A program made the translations under genes and the position numbers. Of a stretch of 64,000 bases of DNA, positions 1-36,300 are shown one piece after another (position 1 is the first letter of the stretch; each line of letters starts with the position of its first letter). Where the stretch lies: positions 30,900,501-30,964,500 of the forward strand of contig CATNEN010000038.1 in NCBI GenBank assembly GCA_950097015.1, given 5' to 3'. This stretch comes from Macrostomum hystrix. Taxonomy: Eukaryota > Platyhelminthes > Macrostomidae. Below the pieces are notes generated by a model that saw only the letters and a list, made by a program, of their open reading frames with translations, was not told the DNA's origin and did no database searches.

Positions 1-71
1 ACACCACCTCACTGCCTTGCGCCCACCCCTCCGCCGCGTGCCACGGGGTTTCTAACCCTTGGCTCGGGGTT

Positions 72-137
72 GCGCCGGTGGCAGAGCGGTTAACGCGTTT
101 GCCTATCGCACCACGGTCCCTAAGTTCGATCATCGAC
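72..137 (+). mobile_element. tRNA-derived SINE head
   Basis: The stretch has an RNA polymerase III A box (TGGCAGAGCGG, about 79-89) and a B box (AGTTCGATCATC, about 123-134), about 35 bp apart, as in a tRNA gene. The A box is followed by TTAACGCGTT, as in Leu/Ser-type tRNAs. The 3' half does not close into a tRNA acceptor stem, so this is better read as the tRNA-related head of a SINE than as a functional tRNA. The tail probably runs into the next few hundred bases, but I could not define its end. Confidence 0.6.
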
Positions 138-640
138 TAATCGCTTCAGCCGAAGGTCAGAATTTTCTCATAAGAGCTAGTGTATTTCATACACCCCTAT
201 TCACGATTTAGCACTGCGCCTCAGTGCTGCCTTGCCAGGCCTTCAAAATTAATCAGCATGTCACCCGAATGTGCCTGCATCATCTCCGTCTACGGTGGTC
301 ACCTACCTTTATCTAGAAGGACTTGCTGGACCTTCAAGGGCTACAACAGGTGGAACTATAGGCCACTATGGACACCCTGACGCGACTTTTTCCGATTTCA
401 CTGATCAAGCTAAAATATTAGGCGCGGCTCAACCACAGGACACCATCGCCTAGTCTGTCAACCAATCAGTCACCGCCCAGCGCTGTTAGCATTCGGGAGC
501 TGTCTTGGTAGTCCTACTGTTAATCAAGCCTAAATAGCATGAAAAAATATAAAGAAAAATGAAATACAATATTGTGAAGTATAGAATAATACCCCCCTGA
601 TTTCGTTGCTTTGGCCATAGCTATTATAGTATTTAATCCT
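138..640. other. Unassigned sequence, possibly SINE body
   Basis: No gene, splice-bounded exon or array is visible. The first few hundred bases have the same balanced composition as the SINE head and may be its body; after about 520 the sequence becomes AT-rich. Confidence 0.3.
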
Positions 641-652
641 AAAGCTTGGCCC

Positions 653-757
653 GGCCAAGGACTTCTATATAATAGCATCTATATAGATGCTATATAGATG
701 CTATATAGATGCTATAGATGCTATATAATAGATGCTATTATATAGAAGTCCTTGGCC
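653..757. repeat. Foldback palindrome with short tandem core
   Basis: Two inverted arms of 29 bp (653-681 and 729-757) are perfect reverse complements; each outer end is GGCCAAGGACTTC or its complement. The core between them is a tandem of TATAGATGC-like units that is itself nearly palindromic, so almost the whole 105 bp can fold into a hairpin. It resembles a small foldback element. No flanking target duplication was identified. Confidence 0.75.
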
Positions 758-1074
758 CGGCTCACGAGATTGCACTACTAAAACTGTTTACAGCAACTGT
801 GACCATAGACTATATGTTTAATCGGCCGTTAAATGACTGGCTTAGGCCAGATAAATAATAAATACATATACTTAATAGCCAATAGGCCGGGCCATGCCGG
901 GGATTAAATGAACTCGCATTGATCCTTTATATTTAGCAGTCCATTATGTGATCATGTAGGCTAAGTATAAACAGCATGATTGGATTCATAGAAATGTGAA
1001 AATCGACGATATTTATTTGGTATCGCAACAAGAGTAAACAACAAACAAATGCCATTCAGACAATAACAAAGCTA
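758..1074. other. AT-rich sequence downstream of PKG
   Basis: This lies beyond the probable poly(A) signal of the PKG gene. I see no gene, array or recognisable element. Confidence 0.4.
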
Positions 1075-1080
1075 TTTATT
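1075..1080 (-). promoter_or_regulatory. Poly(A) signal of the PKG gene
   Basis: A canonical AATAAA hexamer reads on the minus strand about 126 nt beyond the PKG stop codon, a normal distance for a short 3' UTR. Cleavage would fall some 10-30 nt further on. Other A/T-rich hexamers occur nearby, so this is the best candidate rather than a proven site. Confidence 0.55.
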
Positions 1081-1205
1081 TCTGTTCAATTTATCGTAGT
1101 AGATGCTCAATACGCATGCTAGTAAAAAATAGCATGCTCAAAATAAACAAGCCAAACAATGATATTTAACGAGAAACAAGTGAATTGTCAGGCCGAGTTC
1201 TAGTT

Positions 1206-26146
<24,941 letters not shown>

Positions 26147-26805
26147 AGTTGGAGCTTTCTTTGAATTTTGAGTCTACTATTCTGTCTAGGGAGCGAACGG
26201 GCAAAAAAATACCGCTTTTTCGGTTGCAGAAGTAACGCTTTTTCCTAGAAACTGTTGGTATTCACCGAAAAGTAACGACTGCTCATATTCGTTCTTTTTC
26301 AATCCTAGGGCTAGTTTGAAAAGATGAAACCTAATGTTCGTCTGAAAATTTTATAGACGCAAAAGGCTAGAAGAAAGCAGAGAGTGGTTGGCTGAAAACA
26401 TCACCGCCTATAAGAGAATAGTAACTAAGCCACGGTGAGACACTGCTGCTACTAGATCAGTGCTCAATCTAGGAATACAGAACCTTTCCGGATAACGTAG
26501 CGAGCCTTTGTAGTTTGAATTCCACTCTCAGCTTGCAAGCTGAGGGAAGCTGGCTAGAGTTTGATGCGCCTTTGAAGTAATAAAATTATTAATGCTTGTT
26601 ACAATCTAGATCCGAATTGCGTCAAAGGACGGTTTGCCTGCGTCTTAGTGCGACAACCCACCTCCTAACTGCTCAGTGAAATGACCGCATGATGCTCGCT
26701 TTGGACTTTTTCTATAGATAAAAGATCCGAAAAGAAGCTAATTGCAACAGATGTTAAACGCGAGATGTCTTAGTTTCAAAATGGACAGAAAGAAGGTCAG
26801 ATAGG
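26147..26805 (-). other. Upstream region of the beta-like first exon
   Basis: Should hold the 5' UTR and promoter of the beta transcript. There is no array and no clear TATA/CCAAT pair at promoter spacing. The sequence is unique-looking, with moderate GC. Confidence 0.4.
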
Positions 26806-26807
26806 GG

Positions 26808-27215
26808 TAGAAAGGTTTGTGGGGAGAGAGATAGGGTAGAAAGGATAGAGGGGTAGAAAGGATAGATGGGTAGAAAGGATAGAGGGGTAGAAAGGATAGA
26901 TGGGTAGAAAGGATAGATGGGTAGAAAGGATAGATGGGTAGAAAGGATAAATGGGTAGAAAGGATAGAGGGGTAGAAAGGATATATGGGTAGAAAGGATA
27001 GAGGGGTAGAAAGGATAGATAGGTAGAAAAGAATAGAGAGGTAGAAAGGATAGAGGGGTAAAAATGATAGAGGGGTAGAAAGGATAGAGGGGTAGAAAGG
27101 ATAGAGCGGTAAAAAATGATAGAGGGGTAGAAAGGATAGAGGGGTAGAAAGGATAGAGCGGTAAAAAATGATAGAGGGGTAGAAAGGATAGAAGGATAAG
27201 AGGGGTAGAAAAGGA
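26808..27215 (+). repeat. Minisatellite, 17-bp unit
   Basis: About 24 copies of GGGGTAGAAAGGATAGA with GATGG and GAGCGGTAAAAAAT variants. It lies in the intron between the two alternative first exons. Confidence 0.95.
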
Positions 27216-28084
27216 TAGTGGGCGGAGAGCAAATAATCAATGAAGGTAAAAGGGAGAGGAGAAACCGGAGAGACCCAGGAAAGTTAATGCTCAGCTCATA
27301 AATACTGTATTAGCCTGGAAATCGAATAACAAAAATCTGAAAAAGGTAACCCTGCAAGCAGATATTAAGAGAAAAATTAAATGAAGAAAAAACTTGAAAA
27401 AATTCTAACTGATCAAAGAGCGTCATCTTGATGATGCGAACTCTAGATAGAATCCAGTAATGAGACAGCAGCAGCAGCAGCAGCAGCAGTTATCTACTCT
27501 AGATTGCGAACAAGAAAAGGGTCGAATTTTGTACAGCAATAATTAACCTAAGTGGTTTTAGCCTCGAAGGCGTCGCAAGCTAACTTTTTTCGAATTGATT
27601 GATACTCATAAATCTCTTCTCAAAAGCAGGCTTCTACTAGAAGGATTCGAATTAAACCGCCACTAGGATATTATCTTAGAGGGCCACATTTTTTTACTTG
27701 CGAAAATTTTCTATCTTAAGCATGCTCGGTTTGGTCCGACAAGAGTTTTAATGCACCAATCGACTTGTCACACTGACCAGAGATATCTTCAATGAGATAT
27801 TCCTCAGCTTAATCCAACTAATGGGATCGAGTGGGAGGGAGATTAAAACCGATCGATTGAGGAATTAGGAAGGTGATCAAGATATTCGCCTGTTCTTGCG
27901 ACCGCCTTACGCCCACGCACTTATCAGAATAAATGAGAGACAGAGGGGGAGACAGCGAAAGTTAGAGAGCGAGGAAAAGAGAGGAGAGAAATTAAAATAC
28001 CGGGCACTCACGCGGTAGAAAACCAACGCAATGATAAGTTTTAAGTGGCCGATTTTATCAACGAAAGACAGAGAGGAAAACAGA
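27216..28084. other. Unassigned sequence with a (CAG)8 run
   Basis: Only a short (CAG)8 tract at about 27468-27489 stands out. No exon is visible. Confidence 0.4.
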
Positions 28085-28990
28085 GTAGACAAAGGGGGGA
28101 GAGGGAGAGAGGTGAGAGGCAAGAGGAGAGAGGAGAAAATAAAGAGAGAAGAGGAGAGAGGGAAGAGGAAAGGAGAGAGGCAAGGGGAGATGAGAGAGGT
28201 ATGGGAGAGGAGAAGGGAAGGGAAGAGGAGTGAGGGAAGAGAAGGGGAGATGAGAGAGGGGAGGGGAGAGGAGAGAAGGAAGGGGGAGGAGAGAGGCAAG
28301 GGGAGAGGGAAGGGGACAGGAGAGAGGTATGGGAGAGGAGAAAGGGAAGGGAAGAGGAGGGAGGGAAGAGAAGGGGAGGGAGGGAAGAGAAGAGGAGAGG
28401 TGAGAGAGAAGTGAGAAGGGGAGAGGAGAGAGGGGAGGGGAGAGGAGAGAGGGGAGGGGAGAGGAGAGAGGGGAGGGGAGAGGAGAGAGGGGAGGGGAGA
28501 GGAGAGAAGGAAGGACGAGAAGAGAGGGAAGGACGAGGAGAGAGGCAAGGGGGAGGATAGAGGCAAGGGAGAGGAGAGAGGGAAGAGAGGGGAGAGAGGC
28601 AAGGGGAGAGGGAAGGGGAGAGGAGAGAGGTATGGGAGAGGAGAAAGGGAAGGGAAGAGGAGGGAGGGAAGGGAAGAGGAGGGAGGGAAGAGAAGAGGAG
28701 GGGGGAAGAGAAGAGAAGGGAGGGAAGAGGAAAGGAGAGAGGCAAGGGGAGATGAGAGAGGTATGGGAGAGGAGAAAGGGAAGGGAAGAGGAGGGAGGGA
28801 AGAGAAGAGGAGGGAGGGAAAAGAAGAGGAGAGGTGAGAGAGAAGTGAGAAGGGGAGAGGAGAGAAGGAAGGGGAGGAGAGAGGCAAGGGGGGAGGAGAG
28901 AGGGAAGGGAGGGGAGAGAGGCAAGGGGAGAGGGAAGGGGAGAGGAGAGAGGGAAGTGGAGAGGGAAGGGGAGAGGAGAGAGGGAAGGGA
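28085..28990 (+). repeat. Polypurine tract of about 900 bp, GGGAGAGGAGAGA-like
   Basis: Nearly pure G/A on the plus strand, with irregular GGGAAGAGGAGAG units and occasional GGCAAGG and GGTATGG punctuations. It contains internal near-repeats of several hundred bp. In the alpha pre-mRNA it is a polypyrimidine tract. Confidence 0.95.
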
Positions 28991-29374
28991 AGAATGGAAG
29001 AATATATAATATTCTCATATTATAAATAATTTTTTTTCTTTCTTTAAAACAAGAATGACAGAAAACAGAAATAAGAAAAAACTAGAGCGCAGGGAATGAA
29101 GCTGTTATTGTGTTAATAGTAAAAATATCTAAATTCTTACCAAAAAAATTAATGGCTAAGGAATGATTGCCAAGCTACCAAAGCTAGATAAAAAATGGTT
29201 AAAAGCAAGCTTATAAAAAAGCACGGAAAAACAAAGGACGGATGATTGCCACAGTCTGGACCGAACACTAAACTGCCCTTGCAGGTCTTCAAGAAAATGA
29301 GTCGCAAATGCTAGGGAAATTGAATACAGCTTCAGGAAGCACGACACAGTCTGTCGTTCTATCGGGTATCTGTC
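28991..29374. other. Unassigned AT-rich sequence
   Basis: No exon, array or mobile element was recognised. Confidence 0.4.
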
Positions 29375-29377
29375 AGC

Positions 29378-30237
29378 TACAATCTCTCCTCATCAGTCAG
29401 CTATAATCTCTCCTCATCTGTCAGCTATAATCTCTCCTCATCAGTCAGTTACAATCTCTCCTTATCTGTCAGTTACAATCTCTCCTCATCTGTCAGTTAC
29501 AATCTCTCCTCATCTGTCAGTTACAATCTCTCCTCATCTGTCAGTTACAATCTCTCCTCATCAGTCAGTTACAATCTCTCCTCATCAGTCAGTTATAATC
29601 TCTCCTCATCTGTCAGTTACAATCTCTCCTCATCTGTCAGTTACAATCTCTCCTCGTCTGTCAGTTATAATCCGTCCTCATCAGTCAGTTACAATCTCTC
29701 CTTATCTGTCAGCTATAATCTCTCCTCATCTGTCAGCTATAATCTCTCCTTATCTGTCAGTTATAATCTCTCCTCATCTGTCAGCTATAATCTCTCCTTA
29801 TCTGTCAGTTACAATCTCTCCTCATCTGTCAGCTATAATCTCTCCTCATCTGTCAGCTATAATCTCTCCTCATCTGTCAGCTATAATTTCTCCTTATCTG
29901 TCAGTTATAATCTCTCCTTATCTGTCAGTTATAATCTCTCCTCGTCTGTCAGTTACAATCTCTCCTCATCTGTCAGTTACAATCTGTCCTTATCTGTCAG
30001 TTACAATCTGTCCTTATCTGTCAGTTACAATCTGTCCTTATCTGTCAGCTATAATCTCTCCTTATCTGTCAGTTACAATCTCTCCTCATCAGTCAGTTAC
30101 AATCTCTCCTTATCTGTCAGTTATAATCTGTCCTCGTCTGTCAGTTATAATCTGTCCTCATCAGTCAGTTACAATCTGTCCTTATCTGTCAGTTACAATC
30201 TGTCCTTATCTGTCAGCTATAATCTCTCCTTATCTGT
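29378..30237 (+). repeat. Minisatellite, 24-bp unit
   Basis: About 36 copies of TCTCTCCTCATCTGTCAGTT plus ACAA, with paired variants CTCATC/CTTATC and TTACAA/CTATAA. Confidence 0.97.
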
Positions 30238-30810
30238 CATATTTTGACTTCTTTTGTCTGCAAAGTGTGACACATTCGTTGGCTAAATCACAATATCTTA
30301 CAATATTTATGTTTATCCAACGTAATTTTGTTGAAAAGCGCATTGCAGTATTCCCAGTGGGATGTGAATGTCAGAGTAATGTGTTTTCGAGTAGCCAGTT
30401 TGAGAAAATGCGAAATAGCTCATTTTCAAACTGATCGATTCGCAAGCGAAAATTGCCAATCCAAGCATATAAAACATATACACATTACCCGACCCCATCG
30501 TCATCTGGATCAGCTGAGCGAAAATAGAATTGCATTTTTATGAGTTCATGGCCGACAATATTATCTATCTATGCTTAACGCATATTATGTTTCTGTATCA
30601 GCGAAGCCTATAGAAACGTATAAGCTTCGCATAGCTTGTTGTTGAGTATGACATTGATAAAAAAATGATAAAATACCGTCTTCCATTATCGTAATACGTG
30701 AGACACTCTAACACTTTCCTTGCTCATGATAACATTTTTATGTAATTTCGTACCAGACATTTCAATTCCATCACTACGGGTTGAGTGATTTCATAGTTTT
30801 GATTCTGTCG
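30238..30810. other. Unassigned AT-rich sequence
   Basis: No supported exon. Short open frames here have no domain, coding bias or splice sites that I can recognise. Confidence 0.4.
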
Positions 30811-30814
30811 CTTT

Positions 30815-31425
30815 AATTATGTCACTCTGAATCTGTCACTCTGATTGAGTCACTCTGGCTCTGCCGCTCTGATTCTGTCTCTCTGATTCTGTCACTCTGA
30901 TTCTGTCACTCTGATTCTGTAACTCTGATTGAGTCACTCTGATTCTGCCACTCTGATTCTGTAACTCTGATTGAGTCACTCTGATTCTGCCACTCTGATT
31001 CTGTAACTCTGATTGAGTCACTCTGATTCTGCCACTCTGATTCTGTAACTCTGATTGAGTCACTCTGATTCTGCCACTCTGATTCTGCCACTCTGAATCC
31101 GTCACTCTGATTATGTCACTCTGACTCTTTTGCTCTGATTCTGTCACTCTGATTCTGTAACTCTGATTGAGTCACTCTGATTCTGCCACTCTGAATCCGT
31201 CACTCTGATTATGTCACTCTGACTCTTTTGCTCTGATTCTGTCACTCTGACTCTTTTGCTCTGATTCTGTCACTCTGGCTCTATCGCTCTGATTCTGTCA
31301 CTCTGAATTTGTCACTCTGATTCTGTCACTCTGATACTGTCGCTCTGATTCTGTCAATCTGATACTGTCACTCTGATTCTGCCTCTCTGACTGTTTCACT
31401 CTGATTCGGTCAGTCAGATTTTGTG
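30815..31425 (+). repeat. Minisatellite, 14-bp unit
   Basis: About 43 copies of CTCTGATTCTGTCA, with GATTGAGTCA and GATTCTGCCA variants arranged in a trimeric higher-order pattern at 30905-31090. It ends about 85 bp from the donor of the alpha-like first exon. Confidence 0.96.
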
Positions 31426-31511
31426 ATAGAACACTGGTACTCACTTGGTTGACATTCTGTCACTCACAAATTTCCCACAGAAGCAAGAACAAGCTAGCAG
31501 TAGGTGCTTAC

Positions 31512-31876
31512 TTTTTAGTCTTCGAGAAACTCTTGACCGCAGAGGACATTGTGGCCAGTGCGGCTTCGCTCTGCGGCTCCGCTGAGATGCCGACCCCGCG
31601 GGTGCGCCTTCTCCGACCGCCGAAGCTGCCGCCGCCGCTGACGCCACCTCCACCGCCGCCGCCGCCGACGATTGCGGCGGAGCTGCCGACATTTGGCTGA
31701 CGATGTCGCGAATGAAATACAGCCTGATATTTGTCCAACTGGCTGAGCAGTTCCGCAATTTGACGATCGCGCGACCTAACGGCCACCTTCAAGTCGTCAA
31801 CCTGACGCATTAGCTCGTCGATTTCAGCCTGCCGTTGCGCATTCAGTCGCTGTAGGTCCGATACGGCTGAAGCCAT
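31512..31876 (-). CDS. PKG alternative first exon, alpha-like
   Basis: The ATG at 31876 opens 121 codons plus two bases. Residues 7-53 form a leucine-zipper coiled coil (LQRLNAQRQAEIDELMRQVD, then IAELLSQLDKY). A run of glycines follows (71-78), then the pseudosubstrate RTRGVGISAEP (91-101), very like RAQGISAEP of vertebrate PKG I-alpha. Donor AAAAA/GTAAGC is phase 2 and joins exon 2, giving Asn-Thr-Arg-Asp and a 701-residue protein. The open frame extends three codons further upstream but without an ATG. Coil and inhibitory segment differ from the beta-like exon, so the two promoters would set different partners and cGMP sensitivity (family inference). Confidence 0.92.
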
Positions 31877-32165
31877 GCTAGACAAAGGTTAGACGAATGA
31901 GCTAGCTGGCTGTTACAAACAATAGTTGTGCTTTTTCTCACAACTCTACTATGAGTAGAGTGTTTAGCTTATTTTTTAAAATAGTTTTTCCTGCATTTCG
32001 TCACTGGAAAAATAGCAAAGATACCCAAAAAAAGAATAAAACTAGTTTAATGATTTTTATTACAAACAAGTCGCCATTATATTATCCGGCCAAATACCAC
32101 AATTTTTTATCGAAATAGAAAATTTACGATTTTTATATCACCGAATCGAAATTAACGAATAAAGT
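31877..32165 (-). other. Upstream region of the alpha-like first exon
   Basis: Expected to contain the 5' UTR and promoter of the alpha transcript. It includes an inverted repeat, CTCTACTATGAGTAGAG (about 31945). No convincing core promoter was identified. Confidence 0.35.
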
Positions 32166-32700
32166 CTGAATAAAATGAAATTAACGATTTGAATTTAATT
32201 CCAGCAAAAATGACGATTTGAATCGAACAAATGAAATTAACGATTTGAATCTAATCCAATTGAAATTAACGATTTGAATCTAATCCAATTGAAATTAACG
32301 ATTTGAATCTAATCCAATTGAAATTAACGATTTGAATCTCATCCAATTGAAATTAACGATTTGAATCTCATCCAATTAAAATTAACGATTTTAATATAAT
32401 CCAATTGCAATTATCGATTTGAATCTAATCCAATTGAAATTAACGATTTGCATCTAATCCAATTAAAATTAACGATTTGAATCTAATCCAATTGAAATTA
32501 ACGATTTGAATATGATCCAATTGAAATTAACGATTTGAATCTAATTCAATTGAAATTAACGATTTGAATCCAATTGAAATTATCGATTTTAATATAATCC
32601 AATTGAAATTAACGATTTGAATCTAATTCAATTGAAACTAACGATTTGAATCTAATTCCACCAAAATTTACGATTTGAATCTAATCCAATCAAAATTACT
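32165..32700 (+). repeat. Minisatellite, 29-bp AT-rich unit
   Basis: About 18 copies of AATCTAATCCAATTGAAATT plus AACGATTTG, moderately diverged. Confidence 0.95.
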
Positions 32701-33335
32701 GATTGTAATTCCAATCTATTTACAGTCAATAGTTCCATTTCTAATATAATCTAAACAATGTGCAAAATCCCAACCTAACTGAAGTTCCTGGTACTAATTA
32801 CTAGTCTAAATAATCCTAATCTTTATAAATCTATAAAAAACAACTAAAAAGCATAAGATCCAAATAATTTTTTCTGCTTCATATTCTGCTGGATGTTTGC
32901 GATTCGGGAACCCTCTGCAGCGGGCACCAGTAGTATTGGTTGCCATGCGACATAGCAACGAAATTAGCCTTATACGAGACTTCACAGAGCTACGATAAAA
33001 AATCACACAAATCCCTTGAGTCTATTTATAAGCGGGTGTGTGGCTCAACGCCAATTCACAGTGCTTTTACAACTACTCCAGTCTACTTTGAGCACAGCTG
33101 AGTCGAATGCTCAATCTGATGAGGTTGGGAGTCTGGGCGAGATGGAAGGACTGAGCGAAATTTTATCAAACTCTTGGCAGGCAAATCAGCAGTCAGAGTT
33201 GAATATCTTATAAGCAGGCCTAATCAGGTCTTAGCTTGTATCTAGGCTCAAGAGCCTTGGTTGGCGAAATTGTGCTTTTTTACGCCTAAGATTATTACGA
33301 ACTATAAACTAGCACAATCTGTTTGATTCAAACGA
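32701..33335. other. Unassigned sequence
   Basis: A 65-codon open frame at 33016-33213 (plus) is the only notable one. It has no recognisable domain and no supporting splice or promoter context. Nothing else was recognised. Confidence 0.4.
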
Positions 33336-33339
33336 ACGG

Positions 33340-36300
33340 AGAGCGTAAGCAGATAGGAGACTGGAAGCAGATAGGAGACTGGAAGCAGATGTGACAGTGG
33401 AAGAAGATTGGACAGTGGAAGCAGATTGTACAGTGGAAGTAGATGGGACAGTGGAAGCAGATTGGACAGTGGAAGCAGATTGGACAGTGGAAGCAGATTG
33501 GACAGTGGAAGCAGATTGGACAGTGGAAGTAGATGGGACAGTGGAAGCAGATAGGAGACTGGAAGCAGATGTGACAGTGGAAGCAGATTGGACAGTGGAA
33601 GCAGATTGTACAGTGGAAGCAGATTGGACAGTGGAAGCAGATGTGACAGTGGAAGCAGATGTGACAGTGGAAGCAGATGGGACAGTGGAAGTAGATGGGA
33701 CAGTGGAAGCAGATAGGAGACTGGAAGCAGATGGGACAGTGGAAGCAGATCTGACAGTGGAAGCAGATTGGACAGTGGAAGCAGATGGGACAGTGGAAGC
33801 AGATAGGAGAGTGAAAGCAGATGGGACAGTGGAAGCAGATGTGACAGTGGAAGCAGATTGGACAGTGGAAGCAGATTGGACAGTGGAAGCAGATTGGACA
33901 GTGGAAGCAGATTGGACAGTGGAAGTAGATGGGACAGTGGAAGCAGATAGGAGACTGGAAGCAGATGTGACAGTGGAAGCAGATTGGACAGTGGAAGCAG
34001 ATTGTACAGTGGAAGCAGATTGGACAGTGGAAGCAGATTGGACAGTGGAAGCAGATGTGACAGTGGAAGCAGATTGGACAGTGGAAGCAGATGTGACAGT
34101 GGAAGCAGATTGGACAGTGGAAGTAGATGGGACAGTGGAAGCAGATTGGACAGTGGAAGCAGATTGGGCAGTGGAAGCAGATTGGACAGTGGAAGCAGAT
34201 GTGACAGTGGAAGCAGATTGGACAGTGGAAGCAGATGTGACAGTGGAAGCAGATGTGACAGTGGAAGCAGATTGGACAGTGGAAGCAGATGTGACAGTGG
34301 AAGCAGATTGGACAGTGGAAGCAGATGTGACAGTGGAAGCAGATTGGACAGTGGAAGCAGATGTGACAGTGGAAGCAGATTGGACAGTGGAAGCAGATGT
34401 GACAGTGGAAGCAGATTGGACAGTGGAAGCAGATGTGACAGTGGAAGCAGATTGGACAGTGGAAGCAGATTGGACAGTGGAAGCAGATTGGACAGTGGAA
34501 GCAGATGTGACAGTGGAAGCAGATTGGACAGTGGAAGCAGATGTGACAGTGGAAGCAGATGTGACAGTGGAAGCAGATGTGACAGTGGAAGCAGATTGGA
34601 CAGTGGAAGCAGATTGGACAGTGGAAGCAGATGTGACAGTGGAAGCAGATTGGGCAGTGGAAGCAGATGTGACAGTGGAAGCAGATGTGACAGTGGAAGC
34701 AGATTGGACAGTGGAAGCAGATGTGACAGTGGAAGCAGATTGGACAGTGGAAGCAGATGTGACAGTGGAAGCAGATTGGACGGTGGAAGTAGATGGGACA
34801 GTGGAAGCAGATTGGACAGTGGAAGCAGATTGGACAGTGGAAGCAGATGTGACAGTGGAAGCAGATTGGACAGTGGAAGCAGATGTGTCAGTGGAAGCAG
34901 ATTGGACAGTGGAAGCAGATTGGACAGTGGAAGCAGATGTGACAGTGGAAGCAGATGTGACAGTGGAAGCAGATTGGACAGTGGAAGTAGATGGGACAGT
35001 GGAAGCAGATTGGACAGTGGAAGCAGATTGGACAGTGGAAGCAGATTGGACAGTGGAAGCAGATTGGACAGTGGAAGCAGATTGGACAGTGGAAGCAGAT
35101 TGGACAGTGGAAGCAGATGTGACAGTGGAAGCAGATTGGGCAGTGGAAGCAGATGTGACAGTGGAAGCAGATGTGACAGTGGAAGCAGATGTGACAGTGG
35201 AAGCAGATTGGACAGTGGAAGCAGATGTGACAGTGGAAGCAGATTGGACAGTGGAAGCAGATGTGACAGTGGAAGTAGATGGGACAGTGGAAGTAGATGG
35301 GACAGTGGAAGCAGATTGTACAGTGGAAGCAGATTGGACAGTGGAAGCAGATGGGACAGTGGAAGCAGATGGGACAGTGGAAGCAGATGGGACAGTGGAA
35401 GCAGATTGGACAGTGGAAGCAGATTGGACAGTGGAAGCAGATGTGACAGTGGAAGTAGATGGGACAGTGGAAGCAGATGGTCAATATCTTGAATCTGTCA
35501 ATATCCTGAATCAGTCTATATCTTGAATCTGTCGATATCTTGAATCTGTCATATTCAGATGTGACAGTGGAAGCAGATTGGACACTGGAAGCAGATGTGA
35601 CAGTGGAAGTAGATGGGACAGTGGAAGCAGATAGGAGACTGGAAGCAGATGGGACAGTGGAAGCAGATCTGACAGTGGAAGCAGATTGGACAGTGGAAGC
35701 AGATGGGACAGTGGAAGCAGATAGGAGAGTGAAAGCAGATGGGACAGTGGAAGCAGATGTGACAGTGGAAGCAGATTGGACAGTGGAAGCAGATTGGACA
35801 GTGGAAGCAGATTGGACAGTGGAAGCAGATTGGACAGTGGAAGTAGATGGGACAGTGGAAGCAGATAGGAGACTGGAAGCAGATGTGACAGTGGAAGCAG
35901 ATTGGACAGTGGAAGCAGATTGTACAGTGGAAGCAGATTGGACAGTGGAAGCAGATTGGACAGTGGAAGCAGATGTGACAGTGGAAGCAGATTGGACAGT
36001 GGAAGCAGATGTGACAGTGGAAGCAGATTGGACAGTGGAAGTAGATGGGACAGTGGAAGCAGATTGGACAGTGGAAGCAGATTGGACAGTGGAAGCAGAT
36101 GTGACAGTGGAAGCAGATGTGACAGTGGAAGCAGATGTGACAGTGGAAGCAGATTGGACAGTGGAAGCAGATGTGACAGTGGAAGCAGATTGGACAGTGG
36201 AAGCAGATTGGACAGTGGAAGCAGATTGGACAGTGGAAGCAGATGTGACAGTGGAAGCAGATTGGACAGTGGAAGCAGATGTGACAGTGGAAGCAGATTG

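Noticed and set aside
72-137. Functional tRNA gene
   Set aside because: A and B boxes are present, but I could not pair an acceptor stem or find a complete T arm. A SINE head is more likely.
27907-29018. Ser/Leu/Pro-rich minus-strand frames over 280 codons
   Set aside because: A polypyrimidine strand lacks TAA, TAG and TGA almost by definition. These are artefacts of composition.
33016-33213. 65-codon plus-strand frame as a small gene
   Set aside because: No domain, signal peptide, promoter or conservation evidence is visible. The length is within chance for this composition.
33391-35526. 711-codon open frame of VEADWT repeats, and its 628-codon twin at 35540-37426
   Set aside because: The 18-bp unit is free of stops in several frames on both strands (also SGSRLD and CFHCPI readings). 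Frame length therefore follows from the unit and is not evidence of a protein.
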